Made by a program: the position numbers and the translations under genes. The notes under the pieces are model-generated. The model did not search any database, was not told where the DNA came from, and worked only from the letters and a program-made list of their open reading frames with translations. From Onthophagus taurus (lineage: Eukaryota > Arthropoda > Insecta > Coleoptera > Scarabaeidae): DNA of 64,000 bases. The stretch is taken from NCBI RefSeq assembly GCF_036711975.1, contig NC_091972.1, positions 7,073,001-7,137,000 on the forward strand, read 5' to 3'. Numbering within the stretch: position 1 is the first letter of the stretch; each line of letters starts with the position of its first letter. This document shows positions 11,571-23,430 of this stretch, in pieces.

Positions 11571-12330
11571 TTATCTTTTATATGCAATATCGCTGTAAGG
11601 CGAGTAAGTTCCAGTTAAAGCACGAGCAGGTAAAGATGGGGATATAACAGTTCTTCGATAAGAAGTTGGTAGAACTGAAGGACTCTTGTATTTTACATAA
11701 TATTGTGGGAATGTCAAATATGTACTGAAACAAAAATAAATTAAATTATTCAAAGTTTCCAATTAATTTTTTTAACAAACCTTGTAGGATCTGTTGGACA
11801 TTGATATGAGTAGTCAGCAGATTTAAAGTAACGCATAGCATGCAATCTTCCACTATGATCCTTATATTGATCCCTATGTTGTTGGGCAGCCTAAAAAACG
11901 GTTATTAAAATAAATCAAAACGTTATTTTTGAAATACTTTATAAAAGTCGTCCACTTCTTGTTGTCTTCCAGCATCAAGCATTGAATAAATTGGGCGAGG
12001 CATACGGAGTACTTGATCCCAGTTAGTTCCTTTTCCAGCTATTGCAATATCCGGTCTTGGGCTGTACGGGGTGTTCATAAATCCCCATTCGTAAGGGGGC
12101 ATCTAAAATTACAAAAAAGCTATTAAGAAATAACTTTTTATGTTAGATTAAAAGCAAACTTGAAATTTTGATAAATTTTCATTTCGATAGTTTTGGAAAT
12201 GACCGATATTCGATGAACCGTACAAAGACCCATATCCTGTTTTTATCGGTGGTGTGGCCCCCATAAACACAGGTTGCAATGCCGGCGGAAAATAAGTTGC
12301 CTTCATATCTGATAGTTTTATATCCCCCAT
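11571..12330 (-). CDS. CIMIP2C: Ciliary microtubule inner protein CIMIP2C (FAM166C) homologue
   Basis: Four exons on the minus strand: 12160-12330, 11938-12102, 11781-11890 and 11571-11724; phases 0, 0, 2; 199 residues, matching the ~200 of vertebrate FAM166C. KATYFPPALQPVFMGATPP and GSLYGSSNIGHFQNYRN align with the FAM166 pattern of a Y-x-P-P-A-L start followed by YG and F-x-x-x-R-N. DAGRQQEVDEFY and QQHRDQYKDHSG align with its second block. Family members sit inside axonemal doublet microtubules of cilia and sperm flagella. Donors of exons 1 and 3 are weak (GTTTGC, GTTTGT) but keep the frame. The gene is convergent with the CIB pair and divergent from tamozhennic. Confidence 0.85.
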
Positions 12331-13011
12331 TTTTGTGGAATGCAGAAAATACTAATTAATTTTAAAAGAATTTAGAGTAAAAAATTAGAATTTAGATTTA
12401 AAATTTTATAAGTGTGACAAATTAATTTTGATAGATATAAATAAATGAAAATTAAATTATATCCTAGATACTATGTACAAAAAATTTTTTTGGTTACTGT
12501 ACTATATAAAAAAAATATTTTTTTAAAAATCATTTTAAAACAATAATTAATTAAACATAAAATTTATTTTTATTGTTTTCGATGTACTAAAAAAAAAACT
12601 ATTAATTTACATTACTATTAATTAATTAAATTAAAAATAATAAAATTAGTACGAAAACTTTTTTTAGCAGCTATATTCATCACATCCAAAACAGATTTGT
12701 GTTTGTATTGTGTAGGTGTAACGTTACTCATCCAAATCGAAAAAAATTCGATTTCTTCGTTTCAATCACCACAAAACCGAAATTCTCTACGTTCTTATTG
12801 CATAGTTTAAACGTTTGATGTGCCAACATCTCTAAAAATAACTTAAATATTAAGACACGTCGTGAAATGGGTTATGTAGGTTAGGTCGACCGTCGCAAGG
12901 ATAATTTTAGTAAACACCCGTTTTAATAACACCCCATTTCTGTATCTTCCGGTTCGACTACAAGAATTAAACCGTTGTTAAGAGTTAAATTCCGAGGAGG
13001 AAAGAAAAAAT
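12331..13011. promoter_or_regulatory. Intergenic region between divergent CIMIP2C and tamozhennic
   Basis: A 681-bp head-to-head spacer. The left half is extremely AT-rich with poly(A/T) runs; the right half (12700-12980) is more GC-balanced and probably holds the tamozhennic promoter and 5' UTR. No TATA box or known operator recognised. Confidence 0.4.
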
Positions 13012-16000
13012 ATGGTCATGGATGGGTACTGTAGTCCAGACAGATTGCCAGAGTTATGGAACCAAATCAATTCATTACATTTGAGCTATTTAGAAATGGA
13101 TGAGAGTCCCAAAAAGTTAGAACACAGACAACGTTTGGAAGATTGCATCAAGGAATTTTTGTGTATTGCCCCACATAGACAAAAATTTTGGTTTAAAGAA
13201 GCCGCAGAAGTTTTACATCGATCAGCGAATAGTAAGAAAGATTTTAGTGGGTATAAAGCTGCTATGGGATGGAATGCTATTGCTATGTATGCTGGAAATT
13301 TAATTGCTCAACCTTGGAGGCAAGAATATAGAGAAATCAAGGTAAGAATAAATAAAATTAGTTTATAAATTGGATATAATTCAAGAATTATATCGCTTAA
13401 AAATCGACAATTTTTTTAATCGATGGGAAATCACTCAAGTAAGCCGTTACAAATAAAAAAAAGTGCGGAAAAGTGTAAAACTCAAAAAATCACTTTAAAG
13501 TTTCGACGTGACGTCACTTTTTGTGACGTCATCGACCGTGCTAACCATATATTTTCGCAGCCCATTTGGTTAAAACCGTTAAAACGCATATTTTCGGGTG
13601 AAACACGGTTGTTTCTTAGGTTTTCGACGCACAACGACTAAAATGTTGTTGTTTACCATCTATAAAATAAAAATACTCTAAAATCTATACCTGATACCTC
13701 CTTCTTTAAACGTTGCATTCGGATCCACCTAATTTACTGATTTATTTCAGAATTTTATGTAGAAATTCCACTTTGAGTTAGGTTATTAACATTTAAACCA
13801 GTGCGAATTTCTCAAATGTCGGGTTGCGCATGGAGCAGAGAGTGGGTTGTAAATATAGGGTACTAAACCCAATACTTTCTAGTTTTAGTGTTCTAGTTTT
13901 ACATTAGTACTATCACTAGAACTAACACAAGACCTAGAACTAGAATCATTCGGGTTTAGCCGTCTTGAGAGACGTGTGGCTAAATCCGAATGTTTCTAGA
14001 ACTAACACAAGACCTAAAACTAAAATCATTCGCGTTTAGCCCTGCGTCTCTTAAGACTGCTAAACCTGAATGTTTCTAGTTCAAGCTCTAATGTTAGTGC
14101 TATTGGCAGTGATAGGTAGCGCTAGTTTGCGTAAGATATCACTATGTTGTATATTTTTATTGCACTGAAACTATACTCTGTTTTTAAACCAGGAGGAGTA
14201 TTTTAAATTTGTCACCAGATTGACCTTGCACGTGATTGGTTGAATGGGAGGAAGGTTCACACACAGGCAATTTTGAATTTTGATTTTGAATTTGAAGGTT
14301 AGGTAATTGATAATTCGACAGTTTCGTGTCATTATTGTATATAGTTCGTTTTTTTTCTATAATACTTGTCAATGTAAATTTCTGTTGGTATTATCTAGGA
14401 CCCTTATAAAATTTACGTTATTTTTCTGATTTTTAGTAACATTTTCAGTAACTAAATAGTTGAGGTTAAAATACTAATAAATTTGTAGATAAATACGATT
14501 TTAACGAAGTACATATTTATTGTAAAAACGTGCTAAAAAGTTATTAAATAGAACAAAACACCTTTTCTAGGTAAGTAAATGGCAAATAAACACCCCACAA
14601 CATTTTTTATGCACCTTTACTATGTTTTGTGTTCTTAAACCCTTTTTTATTATATTTTGAAATAAATACACTCATAACTTCAATGTTAATTTGTATGTAT
14701 AGTGTTGACGAAATAAACGAAATTAAATACAATAATAAGTAAATAAATAAATAATAATTATTAATTTAAATTTACCGCCAAAATATCTAGTGATATTTTC
14801 TGGTGATTTTTCCCAGTGTAAATCTGACTTTCGCGTTTACTCCTCCTGGTTTAAAAACAGAGTATAGTTCTAGTACAAGTGTTAGTTCTAATTTTAATTG
14901 TTATTCAGCGCTAAGTTGTATATTTTTATGTTTCGGGTTTAGCCCTGTGTCTTCAGACGCTGAATGTTAGGTAAGGTTAGTTTTGTTTACAAACATTAAT
15001 TATACCATGAAGTATTCTTTGGCAATTAGTAATGGCAATTATAGCGTGAAGTTTTCTTTTGTAATGTCAATTATAGCGTGAAGGAATGTTCGGTAAGGTT
15101 AGTTTTGTTTACAAACATTAATTATACCATGAAGTTTTCTTTGGCAATTAGTAATGGCAATTATAGCGTGAAGTTTTCTTTTGTAATGTCAATTATAGCG
15201 TGAAGGAATGTGAGGTAAGGTTAGTTTTGTTTACAAACATTAATTATACCATGAAGTATTCTTTGGCAATTTGTAATGGCAATTATAGCGTGAAGTTTTC
15301 TTTTGTAATGTCAATTATAGCGTGCAGGAATGTGAGGTAAGGTTAGTTTTGTTTACAAACATTAATTATACCATGAAGTTTTCTTTGGCAATTAGTAATG
15401 GCAATTATAGCGTGAAGTTTTCTTTTGTAATGTCAATTATAGCGTGAAGGAATGTTATGTTAGGTTAGTTCTGTTTACAAACATTAATTATACCTTGAAG
15501 TTTTCTTTGGCAAATAGAACTAACACTATCACTAGAACTAACTCAAGACCTAGAACTAGAATCATTCGGGTTTAGCCTGTAATAAACTCTCTTTATTTAT
15601 GAATTGTTTAGTGTTTTATATGAAACTCAAAGAATAATATTTATTATATTTTCTTAATTGGTACGACGTTTACATGTTGACTTAACAATAATTAATAACT
15701 ACTTAATATCTAGTTTCACAGTTTGTAATAATAATTGTCCAATAAGCACAAGTCACCACATTACCATATTTATTAATTGTTTTATAAAATAGAAATGTGC
15801 TTCCTTTGCAAACCATCTTTAGAGACATCTTTAGTGTTAGTTCTAGTATTAATACATAGTCTATTGACACACAGTCTATCTAACGACAGGTAGTTAGTCG
15901 TTATGCATTGAAAGCCTAAGAAAAACAAGATGTTTCAGATTTATCAGATTGATTTTGTGCGTGGCTATAAAATAAACAATTTGTAATTTAGGTGTTGACC

Positions 16001-17590
16001 GGTTTAATAGGAAAATGCATGGTTCTACACTTTTCTGCACTTTCACGTTGATTAAAAAAAAAATCGTCGATTTTTAACCCCCATGATGATTCTTGACTTT
16101 TTCAAAAACGGTTTTTATTAATTTCAGACTTATTCCGGCTTTTATAAACATCAAATTGAATCGAATTTAGTTGGAGCTGAAATAATGTTTGAAGCGATGG
16201 GGTATAAACACGCAGGAAATGGTATAATGGTGTTAGAAGGACCAATATGTCCTGATAGAGTAACAAATGTTTCACAAGATTCATTGGTAGCATACGTAGA
16301 ATGCCAAGTAATTATCTTGATTAAAAATAAATTGAAATGTCCACTAATAATTGGTTTTTGTAGATTTTAAAAGAGATTTGGGAGGAAGTTTGCGCCTCAT
16401 CTTATAAAATAACTTGGCTGGAAGTTTTAGAGTTTCGTGAAACTCATCTTTGCAGTCCGCGTAAATCAGTTGATGCTTTAAAGTATCAAATTCAACAACG
16501 TCAATACCATGATCATCATCAACATCGCCCGTATTCGCAAGAAGCCAATGAGTATTCACCATCAAATTGTAGATATAGTCATGTTTCTCATGTTGTTAGT
16601 CCAACGTTACCTTCAAATCATTCTTTTCCACCTTTAGCAGGCCATACTCACATTTTACCCGCAGTGTTACCAGCTCCTCCGCCATCATGTGTTTATACAA
16701 ATGGCTATAATTATGGGGTTTTACCTGGGCATTATACTTATCCAGCCGGAACTTACAATAATTTTTATTGTAACGGTTACTTACCACAACAACAGCAGCA
16801 ACAATATGGTAATGTTCCAACTGGACAACTTATTGAATTAGGAACAAATCAAATTGTTCATCAAAGTGTTCCTCAAAATTATGATATTCCTGACGGTGCT
16901 GTCCAAAAAAGAGTTAAGGAAGAAAAAATACCTTTGAGAAACAAATCGGGTGAGGAAGGTACACAATTTGAAAATTGGGATTATGTTTATCGTAATTTAG
17001 AAAGTCAGGGTTATTCTAAAGATTTAGGTGAACGTGGTGATGTTTTAAGTAGTCCTTATATTAGAAACGAAGTAAAATACGATTTGAAACATTTGGATCA
17101 AAAAAAATCCGATTTAAAAATTTCTGATCGGCCTTTAAAAATAAACGAAGCATTGGAAAAATTGAATTTGTACGATAAGAGACAAGAAAATCAAGAAAAT
17201 CCGAAATTATCCGATACGGGATTAAGTAGTTCTTACGAAAATATTTCCAGTCATGAATTAAAATCGAAAACGCCTAGTAAAAATTTAATAAGTAAAATAA
17301 AAATGCACGTTAATGAAAAAGAAAGGGACGAAGATAAAAAGCAAAAAAATAAAGAAACTAAATCGAAAAAAAATGAAATTGTAATAAAGTGGGAATGTAA
17401 ATTTTGTACTTTCTTAAATGAAAATTCATTAAATATTTGCGAAATGTGCGGGAAAAGTAAAGTTTTAATGCGACACGAAATGGAAATTGGCGGATCGGAA
17501 TGTTCTCAATGCACTTTGGTTAATCCTAAAGAAAAAAGTATTTGTGAAGCTTGCGGATTCAGTTTGCAGAATTCCCCCACTTACATTTAA
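13012..17590 (+). CDS. tamo: Protein tamozhennic / SPATA2 homologue
   Basis: Three exons: 13012-13341, 16128-16307 and 16364-17590, all phase 0; 578 residues. The N-terminal half starts DGYCSPDRLPELWNQI and contains a PUB-type domain (about residues 60-175, with MGWNAIAMYAGNLIAQPW and MFEAMGYKHAG), as in tamozhennic and SPATA2. The middle is disordered and rich in Pro, Tyr and Gln. The C-terminus has two RanBP2-type zinc fingers: about residue 512 (WECKFCTFLNENSLNICEMC) and residue 549 (CSQCTLVNPKEKSICEAC). In Drosophila, tamo modulates nuclear import of Dorsal; mammalian SPATA2 links CYLD to LUBAC through its PUB domain. Family assignment is firm; the ubiquitin role here is inferred. An alternative ATG lies two codons downstream. 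Poly(A) signal near 18573. Confidence 0.85.
14171..14867. mobile_element. 697-bp DNA element with perfect 30-bp terminal inverted repeats
   Basis: The first 30 bases (starting CTATACTCTGTTTTTAAACC, then AGGAGGAGTA) are exactly the reverse complement of the last 30. A TATA occurs at each outer edge, consistent with a TA-type target duplication. The interior is AT-rich with no frame longer than about 62 codons, so it is non-autonomous. It interrupts the CTAGTTCTAG repeat. Perfect ends suggest recent insertion or that the ends are still under transposition-related selection. Confidence 0.75.
14968..15515. repeat. 122-bp tandem repeat array, about 4.5 units
   Basis: The word GTAAGGTTAG begins at 14971, 15093, 15215 and 15337, and GTTAGGTTAG at 15459: a constant 122-bp spacing. 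Units differ at only a few bases. Within each unit the phrase AATTATAGCGTGAAG occurs twice and a variant AATTATACCATGAAG once, so the unit itself arose from a shorter ancestral repeat of about 30-35 bp. No coding sequence. Confidence 0.9.
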
Positions 17591-19932
17591 CAACACAAAT
17601 TGATGAAATAATTCATTATGACTTGTTTTGTTTTTAATTAATTTTAACAAAAAAGTACTGCACAATCTGTTTTTATTTACGTTATTCATTTTAAAATAAC
17701 TAAAAAAATTCTATAATACATGTTGACGTAAAGATTTGTTTTTTAAAATAATAGTTGAAACCCCAAGATATTTTAAGAGTATTTATTTAGTATTGTAGGA
17801 ACAAATTTTATTAATACTGAGTGATCAGAAATGATTAAAATACTCTCATCTAAATTTATTCTTGTTGGTTGTTATTTAAACCAAGTCATAAGGCACCTAA
17901 GTAATTATTACATACTATATCTGTAAAAACTCCAAATATTTAATTTATCAAACCCTGATGATGAACTTGATTCAGAGTATTATTTCGGTAATAACAAAAG
18001 CTTAGAGATCAAACATTTTTAAGATTTGTTGTAGTTTTCCAATAGGTGATGAAATTGTATCAATTTGTTCCACATAATGACTAAGGCCACAATTAAAGCA
18101 ACTTCATTCGTTCCTTTCGTGAACGAAGATCAATTGGGTAGCTGTTTTCGTCAAATTTTAATGATGATGTCAATTACGTATCATTTATGATCGCTCAGTA
18201 GCTTTGTATTGAGTTTAATTGTAATTTAAATTTACTTGATTATTTTATATGAATTACTAATATTATGAAAAATGTTAAAAGTTTTTAGAGATCATGTGAG
18301 TTTAAATTACAAAATAAAGTTCTCTATTTGGAATATAATGGGAGTTTTTAGAGAATACTTAGAGCTTTTTGGTTGTAGGTTGATATAGTTAAAACAATTA
18401 AAACGTTGCAATTAATTATATAAAAAAATAATAGTACATAACAGTTCAGTATTCCTACTAAACACCAAAGTTAATTAAAATACTTAAAAAAAACGTTTTG
18501 ATGTGTGTTGATCAAAAAAATGTTATTTCCTATTGTAAATAGATGTATAATATGTATATATACTTAATTATCCAATAAAATATTTTTTAATTAATTCTTT
18601 TGCTGATTTCTTCGGTTTTTGTCAATCCTTCAATCCAGCAGAATGTGGATTGTGTGGAAACGGATGCCCTTCCTTTAAGTTAGATGCAGTTTGATAGGAT
18701 TGAGGTTGAGAAGGTTCCTAGAGATGTTGGCAAGGTGTATTTTGATCTCAGTGTCTCCCAGTACAACCCAGTAGTCACCCAGTGAAAACCCTCCTGTCTT
18801 CTCCGGTGCTACCCATCTGGTTATTTCTTCCATGGTTAGATGGGAGCTGTGATGCCGCCACCATTTGACATCATCTCAGTTGGTAGGTATGAAAAATTTT
18901 ATTTTTCAATTACTTTTACTTCTGTTTGTTTTTGGTTGCAACTCATCGCGATTGGAGAATGGTTCTTTGGTCCCAGAGGAGCGCCCCTTCCGCCTTCCGC
19001 TTTTCCAGAGATGCGTTTGTGAAAAATTAAGATCTTCCAGTTACCAAAAGACTTGAGCCAAGAGAGTTTCTTGTGCTCTTGAAATCATTCTTTCGACTTC
19101 TTCTTGCAGGTATTTATTTCTGACATTCACTCGATGTGGGCCGATCCATTGCCATGATCCATAAAAAGGTTTTATTACTTTTCGTAATAATTTTAATGGT
19201 ACAATTTATGCAAACATTAAAATGAAAATTGGAGATGCGAATGATCTTAGATTACAGTGTTACACAAATTTACAGGAATACATACTTAACTGCATTATTA
19301 CTACACCAAACCCTGTGTTTTATAAAACTTTGCCAACAAATATTTGTCGATATACCGCAGAATATAATGCTGAAAAAATCAATGAAATTTTGAGAGAAGT
19401 TGTTACTGAAAAATTCTCACTATTGGCTACTTTCAAAAGAATGCAAACTGAAAGAAATGACACCAAAGCATAGCTGCTTTGGTAATAAATTCAATCCATT
19501 TTGCTGCAAATATTCTAGATCCAAATTTTAATGGAATTTATCTTAATAGAGAAGAACAAATACAAGGAACAGAGTTTATAGACAATATGGCTACTGTAAC
19601 AAGCCCAGATGAGTCTGCAGAGGTGCCCTTTATCGATCTAAAGAAGGGTTATTTGGAAAACTATATGTTTTAAAATCCGTGGAAAAACTATTCCGTTGTA
19701 TAGTGGAAGGAACTGTACAATACATTTAAATATTTTAAAAGCTTGTTCTCAGAAAATTCTCAAAATCGAGAATATTTTCCTATTTTTTTTTTCTCGAGAA
19801 TTTTCCATCTCTATATCTTCCAAAAGCATCGTTATTGAGTTTAATAGTTATAAAGTTATTGAATGAATTGATGCAAAGAAATATTACATTGTAATAACAA
19901 TTGATATTTATTTATTTTTAATCACTGTCTAT
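17591..19932. other. Intergenic region between tamozhennic and thioester protein B (convergent)
   Basis: 17591 to about 18600 is AT-rich 3' UTR-like sequence ending at an AATAAA near 18573. About 18600-18900 is a GC-richer block of unknown origin; its minus strand has a short open stretch (RWVAPEKTGGFSLGDY) that I could not place and that may be a repeat. 19222-19680 is a hAT-type transposase remnant, listed separately. The poly(A) signal of thioester protein B (minus strand AATAAA) is near 19905-19915. Confidence 0.5.
19222..19680 (+). pseudogene. hAT-type transposase C-terminal remnant
   Basis: Two frames lie end to end. The second reads SIHFAANILDPNFNGIYLN and then EFIDNM, which matches the conserved A-x-x-L-D-P-x-F-K-G region near the dimerisation domain of hAT transposases. 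The first (19222-19473) ends in a stop just before it. Only a C-terminal part is present; no terminal repeats were found. A plain DNA transposon relic. Confidence 0.55.
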
Positions 19933-22624
19933 TCAAATAACATTCAAAATGGTTTGACTTCCACTCATAGCGTTGTATTCCGCAGAAGAACATAAAACTA
20001 AAGTCGCCCAAGTTCCAGGTTTATTCGGAGCGGTTTCTTCTATGTAAATGACATTATCCCTAACAAAACAAAAATATTAATAGTAATTAATTTATTAAAT
20101 TTGATCTAAAAGAACTTACTCTGCTGGTGGTAATATTTTCCATAAAAATGTTGTGCTATCCATATTTATCGATTTAAAAATTGCCCTTTTTTTTCGTTTA
20201 GATGTGTTATCTTTGTTAACACAATTATTCATAAGCTGATTAGTCAATACTTCTATATCACTTACTTGCAAAATTGTGTTAGTGTTAGAGGAAATATTAT
20301 TAGGCATGGTTTCAGAACATTTCATTGAAGGTGATTCAAACAATGTTGGGATGTAATTTACTATTTCCGGGGTTTCTTCTGTTGCCGAAACGGAGCAAAT
20401 CGCATTTTTAGTAGTTAAAATTTTTAATACTACTTTTTCATTTGTATTTACGATATCTTTTTCCCAAGATACTTCGGCCTAGAATAAAAATTAATTCATT
20501 TTCTTGATTTGTATACTAAACATATATTACCTTATGTTTAAGACATGATAATATATTCAAACCGTAACCATCAGAAATCATTTCATCATTAGGTAAATAA
20601 TAAACAATTACATTGTGTTCATCTGGTTTGATGTCGGTACTTTTTACTTCAAAGGGGACTGTAAAGATTTCGGCGGATTCTAAAATAAAATCTGTTTTCT
20701 CAAGTATTGGGTTTTGATGATTTTCGGGATTATAGGCTTGTTTTATTGCTTCACTAGTTGAAATCCATTCGGCTTTATCAGTTTTACTTCTAGAAGTGAT
20801 CTAAAAAGAATATAATTTTATTTTTATATAAAGGGAGAATAAAAATAACTTTTTTAATATTTACCATGAAATTAAATCCGGTTATATCAGATTTTACGTT
20901 ATTTTGTGTGTAAGTAACTATGAAGTTTAATTTTTCATTACATTCTTCTAAATTCGATGGAATTACCGGAACTAATTCTATACTATTTTCACCTGTGGTT
21001 GCCCTCAAAAATAGCTCACTTGTAATTTTTGGATAATCCACTAGTCTTGCCTAAAAGAGTATGTATATTGTTGACTTATAAATAAAGTTCAAATTATTTA
21101 CCCCAATCGCAACATTTTTTATCGTATTATATTTAAAAGGTGGAATTGTAAATACATAATATTCTTTTACTCCAATTATAATATCCACACAATACTTAGG
21201 ATTTGAGGAATCTTCAAAAACATAGTCTAATGAATCGGCATTGTCGAGGTATAAAACTTTATAACACACTTGAAAAGTTTTCCCATCTAAATCAACTTTT
21301 CTATCTGAAATTTTTACTTTTCCCACAAACGGTATTCCAGGATGGACTCTTCCATTCGGCGTTAATAGTTCAATATTTATATCACATGGATATACCGATT
21401 TATAAGCAGATATAAAGCCCGATTCATTTAGCTCGCTTTTTGTAACGGAATCGGTAATTGTTGCATTAAATTCAATTTTCTGAAGAATCGTTGAATCAAT
21501 GTTGGTTAAATCAATATTTTTTTTTGCACAACCGTCTTTTAATTCTTCTCCACCAATAACATTTTCAATTATATCTGAGTCTGAATCTGTCATTTTGTTT
21601 TTAATAAGATTTATAGAAAATAAAACCTCGCCAGTTACCGGTTTTTGATTTGTATACAAAGCACAGACTTTTATTGTAACATTACGATCGTTTAAGTTAA
21701 CAAATTCCGGAAACTTTAATATGACTTGAATATCGTTTGGCACATGTGGAGGAATTACTTGGAATTCTTTTACCATTTCATTATTGTTTATATTTATCGA
21801 CCAAATTCCCTAAAATAAAAGAAAAAAATGTTGAAATGTTTTTGTAAATATTAAAATAATAGGTGTTTTTTTTACAACTGGATCATTTTCTTTTATTTCA
21901 TACTCTAAATGAAGTATCCCAACAGTTGATTTAGGATCTTTCCATGAAATAGTTTCCTTTTTATCGTGATCCAGTATTGCAATATCTTTTATCTAAAAAA
22001 ATAAAAATAAAAACTTAAAATGGTTGAAATTAAATGTTAATTTTGTTAATACTTCATCATTAACTGGTTCTGTGTATTGATTACTTGAAAATATTCGAAT
22101 CAGAATCTTATCTCCAACTCTATAATGTAATTTATCCATTTGTAATTGATAATTTGGCCGTTCCGCATCAAAAACGGTAATTATACGTGAATGTGATGAT
22201 ACTAAAGGAGAACTATCCCCTTTTTTGTTTAATGTTATTGTTAAATACGTCGCTCCAGGCATGATTCCAGAAAAAGGTGGTACATTTAATTGAAAACAAG
22301 CATATTCTAAAAAATAAAGAATATTATTTTATTATTATTTTTTAATAACTTACCTTTTGTTATTTCAAAATTATCTTTAACATCGGTATAATTAAATCCT
22401 AATGTTATATCAAGTGGGTAATCTGAATTTTGGGTTAAAAGGCATATTGTCGTAGGACTTCCAGAAACAACGGATTTAGATACGGTCAAAACGTATTTTA
22501 TCCTATTAAATCAATTATTTTAGATCTAGACAATTTTAAGGGGATTTTTAACGTACCCAGATGAAGATTGAGATGTTACTAACGTCCCAACAAAAAAGGA
22601 ACATAATAAAATTAATAAATTCAT
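19933..22624 (-). CDS. Thioester-protein paralogue truncated before the thioester domain (TEP-B)
   Basis: Nine exons on the minus strand: 22557-22624, 22354-22502, 22053-22306, 21876-21992, 21102-21809, 20865-21050, 20531-20800, 20120-20478 and 19933-20059. All phases agree; 745 residues. Signal peptide MNLLILLCSFFVGTLVTS. Macroglobulin (MG) domains follow, collinear with TEP-A: YPCDINIELLTPNGRVHPG and ISDRKVDLDGK correspond to its MG4-like segment. Near the end, a polybasic RKKR (residues 679-682) sits before TTFLWKILPPAE, the counterpart of TEP-A TYFPETFLWDLVPA. The protein then reads APNKPGTWATLVLC and stops at SQTILNVI, exactly where TEP-A continues STVELNVFKP into the thioester half. There is no thioester, CUB or MG8 domain. 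The stop is followed within about 30 bases by AATAAA, so a real short transcript is plausible. Confidence 0.85.
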
Positions 22625-23430
22625 TCTTGATTAGTTCTAATAAGGAACTAAATAAAAATTGTGTCTTGATAAGTCTTTTATGATTTTTTTTATCAACACA
22701 AATACGATTTAGCACTTTTTAATAGATCTATACAAAAACAGCAATTTCACGGAATATTTTTCTCTTTTAATTCGATTAATTATGATTACAAAAGACATAA
22801 AAATGGAATTAAATTTTCCAAGAAAATGTAATTAATGATATGTTGACACAGTCAATGCGAGGGAAATGATTTGGGAAGGATAGATACTCTCTCACCTTAA
22901 TAGTTAATTAGAGAGAGTAACCAGAGTTGATATATAGTTAACCAGAGAATTTGTCAAATATTTTTAAAAGATTAAGATATTTAACATTTTTGACTTTTAG
23001 GTTTCGGAGATTTCTTTTCAGAGATGTTTCTGATTACGGCCAAGTGGCGAAACTAGTTGGACAAGATACTCTAATAAAAGACCAGTTTAAGTATTTCTAG
23101 GTACTTCTGTACAGGATGTCCCAAATTCGTTGTCTCTGCATTTTTTTGCTATGCTTTATTTTCGAGATTTTACAAGTAACATTGCTAGAGTTGGCGTTGT
23201 GCTTTTCGCCCCAGATATTGAAAAAACAAAGTTGTAGAAGAAACACATGTTTTAGTAGTGCTTAAACATGGTGACGTTTAATTAGATTAAACTTAAACAG
23301 ATTACATACAAAAAATACAAATAAAGATTTTCAAAAATTTCTTTAATATTTAGATGTAGGTACAAAGATTAATGCATAAAAATTTCATTTTGAAAACACT
23401 TAATAAGTACATTGTTTCCATCAAAATTTC
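22625..23430. other. Spacer between the two thioester genes
   Basis: Holds the 3' UTR of TEP-A and the promoter of TEP-B, both on the minus strand. At about 23112 the block CAGGATGTCCCAAATTCGTT looks like a repeat end; no partner was identified. No coding sequence and no clear NF-kappaB site recognised by eye. Confidence 0.45.

Larger units (their letters stand above)
13860..15585. repeat. Nested repeat complex in tamozhennic intron 1
   Basis: The outer layer is the CTAGTTCTAG palindromic family, visible at 13860-14165, 14868-14967 and 15515-15585. It includes internal palindromes such as GCGTCTCTTAAGAC and ends like ATTCGGGTTTAGCC. Two other sequences sit within it: a 697-bp inverted-repeat element at 14171-14867 and a 122-bp tandem array at 14968-15515. 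Together with flanking AT-rich sequence this explains most of the 2.8-kb intron. Confidence 0.6.

Noticed and set aside
13423-13641. 72-codon frame in tamozhennic intron 1
   Set aside because: It lies just downstream of the exon 1 donor in repeat-type DNA; no homology recognised.
14968-15515. CRISPR-like array
   Set aside because: The 122-bp units are contiguous and nearly identical along their whole length, with no unique spacers, in an insect intron.
23112-23170. NF-kappaB-type regulatory site upstream of TEP-B
   Set aside because: No GGG-x5-CCC-type site stood out by eye; the visible block looks like a repeat end.
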